Shown piece after piece: positions 15,166 through 17,934 of a stretch of 17,934 bases of DNA. Source of the DNA: Nitriliruptoraceae bacterium (GTDB taxonomy: Bacteria > Actinomycetota > Nitriliruptoria > Nitriliruptorales > Nitriliruptoraceae); assembly GCA_007125475.1 (NCBI GenBank), contig SLDB01000235.1, positions 1 to 17,934 of the forward strand, in the 5' to 3' direction. The first letter of the stretch is position 1. Every line of letters begins with the position of its first letter. The position numbers and the translations under genes are program-made. Below the pieces are notes generated by a model, which was not told the DNA's origin, did not search any database, and saw nothing but the letters and a program-made list of their open reading frames with translations.

Positions 15166-16637
15166 GCCAGATCGCGGTCCTGCCGCTGCTTCCCCTGCTC
15201 TTCGGCGCCGTCATTGCGGTGCTCGCCGGGCTGTGGAACGCCCGTGCCGCCCAGGGGGTGGCGATCGTGGCGACCGCGGCCTCACTCGCCGCCTCCCTCA
15301 CCGGGCTGGTCCGTGTCACCACCGATGGTGCGGTGACGTACGCCCTGGGCGGGTGGCCACCCCCGATCGGGATCGAGTACGTCCTCGACCCGCTGTCGGC
15401 GTTCATGGCTTCGATCGTGGCGCTCATCGGGCTGCTGGTCGTGATCTACCCGGTCGACGCGGCGTTCGACATCCGTCCCGGACGGGGTGTCCCGCTGTAC
15501 GCACTCGTCCTGCTGCTGCTCACCGGGCTGATGGGCGTGATGCTCAGCGGCGACCTCTTCCACCTGTTCGTGTTCCTCGAGATCTACGCCATCGCGACGT
15601 ACGGCCTCGTCTCCCTCGGTGGCGCCAAGGGTGTGTTCGCCTCGTTCCGCTACCTGCTGTTCGGCACGGTCGGATCCGGGCTGTACCTGCTGGGTGTCGG
15701 GTTCCTGTACTTCTCGACCGGCACGCTGAACATGGCCGATATGGCGGGGACGCTCCCGGAGATCGCCGGCTCGCCGACGGTGCTCGGGGCGATGGCGCTG
15801 ATCGTGACCGGCCTCGCCCTGAAGATGGCGTTGTTCCCGCTGCACGTCTGGCTCCCCGACGCGCACAGCTTCTCCCCGCCCGGCGTCGCCGCGCTGCTGG
15901 CCGCCGTGCAGGTCAAGGCCGGCGCCTACGCCCTGATCCGGATCCTGTTCGACGTCTTCGGCCCGGCCTACACCGGCAGTGACGGGTTGCCGGTGTCGGC
16001 GGCGCTGCTGTGGTTCGGGCTCGCCGGGGTGATCTACGGCTCATGGCTGGCGACCCGGCAGGCCGACATCAAGCGGCTGCTGGCGTACTCCACCGTCGCG
16101 CAACTCGGCTACATCGGCGTCGGGATCGGGTTGGCGACACGGATCGCGTTGATCGGCGCGGTGCTGCACGTGCTCAACCACGCGGTGATGAAGTCCGGGC
16201 TGTTCCTCGTCGCCGGTGGGATCATCCAACGCACCGGCCTGAAGTCGATCCCGCGCTTCGCGGGGCTGGGCAAGCGCATGCCCGTGACGATGACCGGGTT
16301 CGCGATCGCGGCGCTGTCGATGGTCGGCATCCCGCCACTGGCCGGGTTCTGGTCGAAGTTCTACCTCGTGTGGGCCGCCGTCGACGTCGGCAACTGGGTC
16401 ACCGCCGTCGTGATCGTCGCCTCGAGCATGCTCACCCTGGTGTACTTCCTCCGGCTGTTCGAGCAGATCTTCGTCCTCGAACCGCGTGAGGCCGTCGTCG
16501 CCGACGCCACCGAGCCCAGTGGCCGGGTGATCGGCACCGTCAGCGTGCTCGCCGCCTCGATCGTGCTCATCGGGGTGTTCAACGTCGTGCTGGTACGCCA
16601 CGTCGTCGGCCCGATCGCCGACGCCGCGGTGGGCTGA
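15162..16637 (+). CDS. mrpD: Antiporter subunit MrpD
   Basis: A 491-residue MrpD (MbhH/NuoN-like) ion-translocating subunit with about 14 helices. The channel residues are all present: Glu140 in FVFLEIYAIATYG (TM5), Lys221 in LALKMALFPLHVWLPDAH (TM7), Lys252 in VQVKAGAYALIRI (TM8) and Lys399 in FWSKFYLVW (TM12). It closes the operon; the ATG overlaps the mrpC stop (ATGA). Of the three D-type proteins in the operon this one has the most standard MrpD motifs and the standard position after mrpC. Confidence 0.94.
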   Translation: MSQIAVLPLLPLLFGAVIAVLAGLWNARAAQGVAIVATAASLAASLTGLVRVTTDGAVTYALGGWPPPIGIEYVLDPLSAFMASIVALIGLLVVIYPVDAAFDIRPGRGVPLYALVLLLLTGLMGVMLSGDLFHLFVFLEIYAIATYGLVSLGGAKGVFASFRYLLFGTVGSGLYLLGVGFLYFSTGTLNMADMAGTLPEIAGSPTVLGAMALIVTGLALKMALFPLHVWLPDAHSFSPPGVAALLAAVQVKAGAYALIRILFDVFGPAYTGSDGLPVSAALLWFGLAGVIYGSWLATRQADIKRLLAYSTVAQLGYIGVGIGLATRIALIGAVLHVLNHAVMKSGLFLVAGGIIQRTGLKSIPRFAGLGKRMPVTMTGFAIAALSMVGIPPLAGFWSKFYLVWAAVDVGNWVTAVVIVASSMLTLVYFLRLFEQIFVLEPREAVVADATEPSGRVIGTVSVLAASIVLIGVFNVVLVRHVVGPIADAAVG

Positions 16638-16647
16638 CGGTGGGACC

Positions 16648-16669
16648 GGCGCCCGCCCGGTGAGGCGCC
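16648..16669 (+). terminator. Hairpin after the mrp operon, candidate terminator
   Basis: GGCGCC (16648-16653), a 10-nt loop and GGCGCC (16664-16669) form a 6-bp G/C stem starting 11 nt after the mrpD stop. There is no T-run. Position supports a terminator; the stem is modest. Confidence 0.28.
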
Positions 16670-16878
16670 ACCACGCCGGTGCGTCCAGCGTCCGCCGAAG
16701 CAGGAACCGGTCAAGGTCACCCGGCCGGGGCCGATACCGGGGGGAAGGCCAGGACCGCCCCGCCTCACCTCCTCGAGCGACCGGTGGCGTGGCGCCGCCC
16801 GGCACATCCACCGGGCCGACCGGCGACGCGACAGGAGGAAGGCGTGGGCACGGGCAGGCACGCAGGCACGACGCGCGC
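16670..16878. other. Stretch without a recognisable gene, with short repeats and an orphan SD
   Basis: About 210 bases between the mrpD hairpin and the chosen diguanylate cyclase start. Frames here lack the strong G/C third-position bias of neighbouring genes, so I read it as non-coding or degraded. It holds GGCACG three times (16847, 16857, 16865). It also holds a perfect SD, AGGAGG at 16833-16838, placed 5 nt before GTG 16844, but that GTG opens a 66-codon frame out of register with the cyclase. The last GGCACG pairs with CGTGCC at 16878-16883. Confidence 0.5.
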
Positions 16879-17805
16879 GTGCCGACTCGTGCTGCGCCTG
16901 GGATTCCGGCACCACGCCGGAGGAACGGGGTCCACCTCCTGCTGCCGGGGGTCCTGGCCTACCTCGCCGCCGACGTCCTCTACGCCCACGGCAACGCCAC
17001 CGGTTGGTACGCACCGGGCGGAGTCACCGACGGCCTGTGGCTGATCAGCTACACCTTCGTCGTCGCCGCGGCCTGGCACCCCACCACCGTCCACGAACCG
17101 GCGAGCGCGACGACGGACCCGCTGCTCACCGGCCGGCGTGTCGCGGTACTCGGCGCCGCCTCGGTGCTGGCACCGTCGGTGATCCTGGCGACCGGCGCCC
17201 GCGACGTCGAGGTGGTGCGGGTCGCCGCCGTGGCCTCGATCCTGCTGTTCCTGTTGATCCTGCACCGGATGGCGGCGCTGGTACGCCACATCCATGCCCA
17301 GGCCGCGGTCCTCGAGGAGCAGTCCCGCACCGATCCCCTCACCGGCGCGGCGAACCGCCGGCACCTGCAGCACGAGCTCGCGCGTGAGTTCGCCAGACTC
17401 GAACGCCGGGGTGGTGAGCTCGCCGTCGCCTACCTCGACCTCGACCACTTCAAGCGCTTCAACGACACCCACGGGCACACCGCGGGCGACGAGCTGCTGC
17501 GCGACCTTGTGGCGCGTTGGCAGGGGCAGTTGCGCCGCGTCGACGTCCTGGCCCGCGTCGGTGGCGAGGAGTTCGTCGCCGTGTTCCCCGACATCGACCT
17601 GGGATCGTGCCGCATGGCCGTCGAACGCCTCCGTCTGCTGGTCCCCGACCACGAGACCTGCTCGGCCGGTATCGCGGTGTGCCACGAGGGCGACGACGTC
17701 GACGACCTCGTCTCGCGGGCCGACGAGGCCCTCTACGCCGCCAGGGCGGCGGGGCGTGACCGGACCGTGGTGCACGACCCGGCAACGCCCACACCGCGGC
17801 GGTGA
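16879..17805 (+). CDS. Diguanylate cyclase (GGDEF), N-terminal membrane domain apparently truncated
   Basis: Makes cyclic di-GMP from two GTP. The GGDEF domain is complete: SRTDPLTGAANRRHL opens it, DLDHFKRFND carries metal ligands (Asp187/Asp189), the signature GGEEF is at 228-232, and RRVD at 219-222 fits the RxxD product-inhibition site. Before it come about four hydrophobic segments (HLLLPGVLAYLAADVLYA, GLWLISYTFVVAAAW, VAVLGAASVLAPSVIL, VAAVASILLFLLIL) that look like the last part of the multi-helix domain found in many actinobacterial GGDEF/EAL proteins; the earlier helices are missing. The start is uncertain: GC-rich coding bias begins only near 16930, GTG 16879 is the nearest in-frame start upstream, and it has no clear SD. 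A GTG at 16660 is also in frame but lies in a hairpin loop. It may be a pseudogene or an active shortened enzyme. Confidence 0.75.
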   Translation: MPTRAAPGIPAPRRRNGVHLLLPGVLAYLAADVLYAHGNATGWYAPGGVTDGLWLISYTFVVAAAWHPTTVHEPASATTDPLLTGRRVAVLGAASVLAPSVILATGARDVEVVRVAAVASILLFLLILHRMAALVRHIHAQAAVLEEQSRTDPLTGAANRRHLQHELAREFARLERRGGELAVAYLDLDHFKRFNDTHGHTAGDELLRDLVARWQGQLRRVDVLARVGGEEFVAVFPDIDLGSCRMAVERLRLLVPDHETCSAGIAVCHEGDDVDDLVSRADEALYAARAAGRDRTVVHDPATPTPRR

Positions 17806-17881
17806 GGTCGTCGGGCCGCCATCGACGGGATGGCCGAGGCCGGCATCGACCACCCGCCGGGAGGTCCCCACCACGGTGCCG

Positions 17882-17934
17882 TAGGCTCGTCACGACCCGG
17901 TCCGGTCACCGGGGTGTGCACCGGAGAGGACCAG
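17882..17934 (+). promoter_or_regulatory. Candidate promoter element, leader hairpin and SD of a gene beyond the right edge
   Basis: TAGGCT (17882-17887) fits a -10 element. CCCGGT (17896-17901) and ACCGGG (17908-17913) form a 6-bp stem with a 6-nt loop. GGAGAGG (17923-17929) then stands 5 nt before the window end, exactly where an SD would lie for a start codon at about 17935. No good -35 is visible. Confidence 0.35.

Noticed and set aside
8919..16637. Respiratory complex I (nuo) or a membrane-bound hydrogenase operon
   Set aside because: MrpE, MrpF, MrpG and MnhB-type subunits are present, and no NuoB/C/D/I, NuoH or hydrogenase large/small subunits lie in the window.
16660..16878. GTG 16660 as the start of the diguanylate cyclase
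   Set aside because: It lies in the loop of the post-mrp hairpin, has no clear SD, and the next 70 codons are Arg-rich with weak G/C third positions, unlike the rest of the gene.

Overview
The window comes from a very GC-rich bacterium. Codon third positions in the real genes are almost all G or C, GTG starts are common, and Shine-Dalgarno (SD) sites are rich in GGAGG. Together with the gene types (TldD/TldE pair, AcsA, an Mrp cluster, a GGDEF protein with an actinobacterial-looking membrane domain) this suggests a high-GC Actinomycetota. A salt- or alkali-adapted deep lineage such as Nitriliruptoria or Acidimicrobiia is possible, but that is inference only.

Left part (1-2810, minus strand). 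rsgA, a ribosome-assembly GTPase, is followed by an NAD(P)-dependent aldehyde dehydrogenase and then, with a 4-nt stop/start overlap, by the first 59 codons of an unidentified gene that leaves the window at base 1. Divergent from rsgA, tldD and tldE (2900-5745) form a two-gene operon for the TldD/TldE metalloprotease. acsA (5898-7859), a full-length acetyl-CoA synthetase, follows with its own candidate promoter. A short-chain dehydrogenase (7966-8691, minus) converges on acsA.

Central part (8919-16637, plus strand). Ten tightly packed membrane-protein genes form one Mrp-type cation/proton antiporter operon: D-type subunit, small two-helix protein, second D-type subunit, MrpE, MrpF, MrpG, a fused MbhD/MbhE-like protein, MrpB, MrpC, MrpD. 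Eight of the nine junctions are 4-nt ATGA/GTGA overlaps. From MrpE onward the order matches the antiporter half of archaeal membrane-bound hydrogenase (MbhA to MbhH), but no hydrogenase genes follow. No single long MrpA is present; its C-terminal domains are separate genes and its NuoL-like half is represented only by the extra D-type subunits. One of these lacks the usual TM7 lysine. This is the most interesting system in the window. It would exchange Na+ (or K+) for H+ across the cytoplasmic membrane, possibly driven by or coupled to another process.

Right part (16638-17934). A non-coding stretch with hairpins, short repeats and an out-of-frame SD precedes a diguanylate cyclase gene whose N-terminal membrane domain looks truncated. 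The last bases hold a -10-like hexamer, a hairpin and an SD, so another plus-strand gene probably begins immediately outside the window.

I saw no rRNA, tRNA, CRISPR array, insertion sequence or phage gene. No gap between genes exceeds 300 bases.
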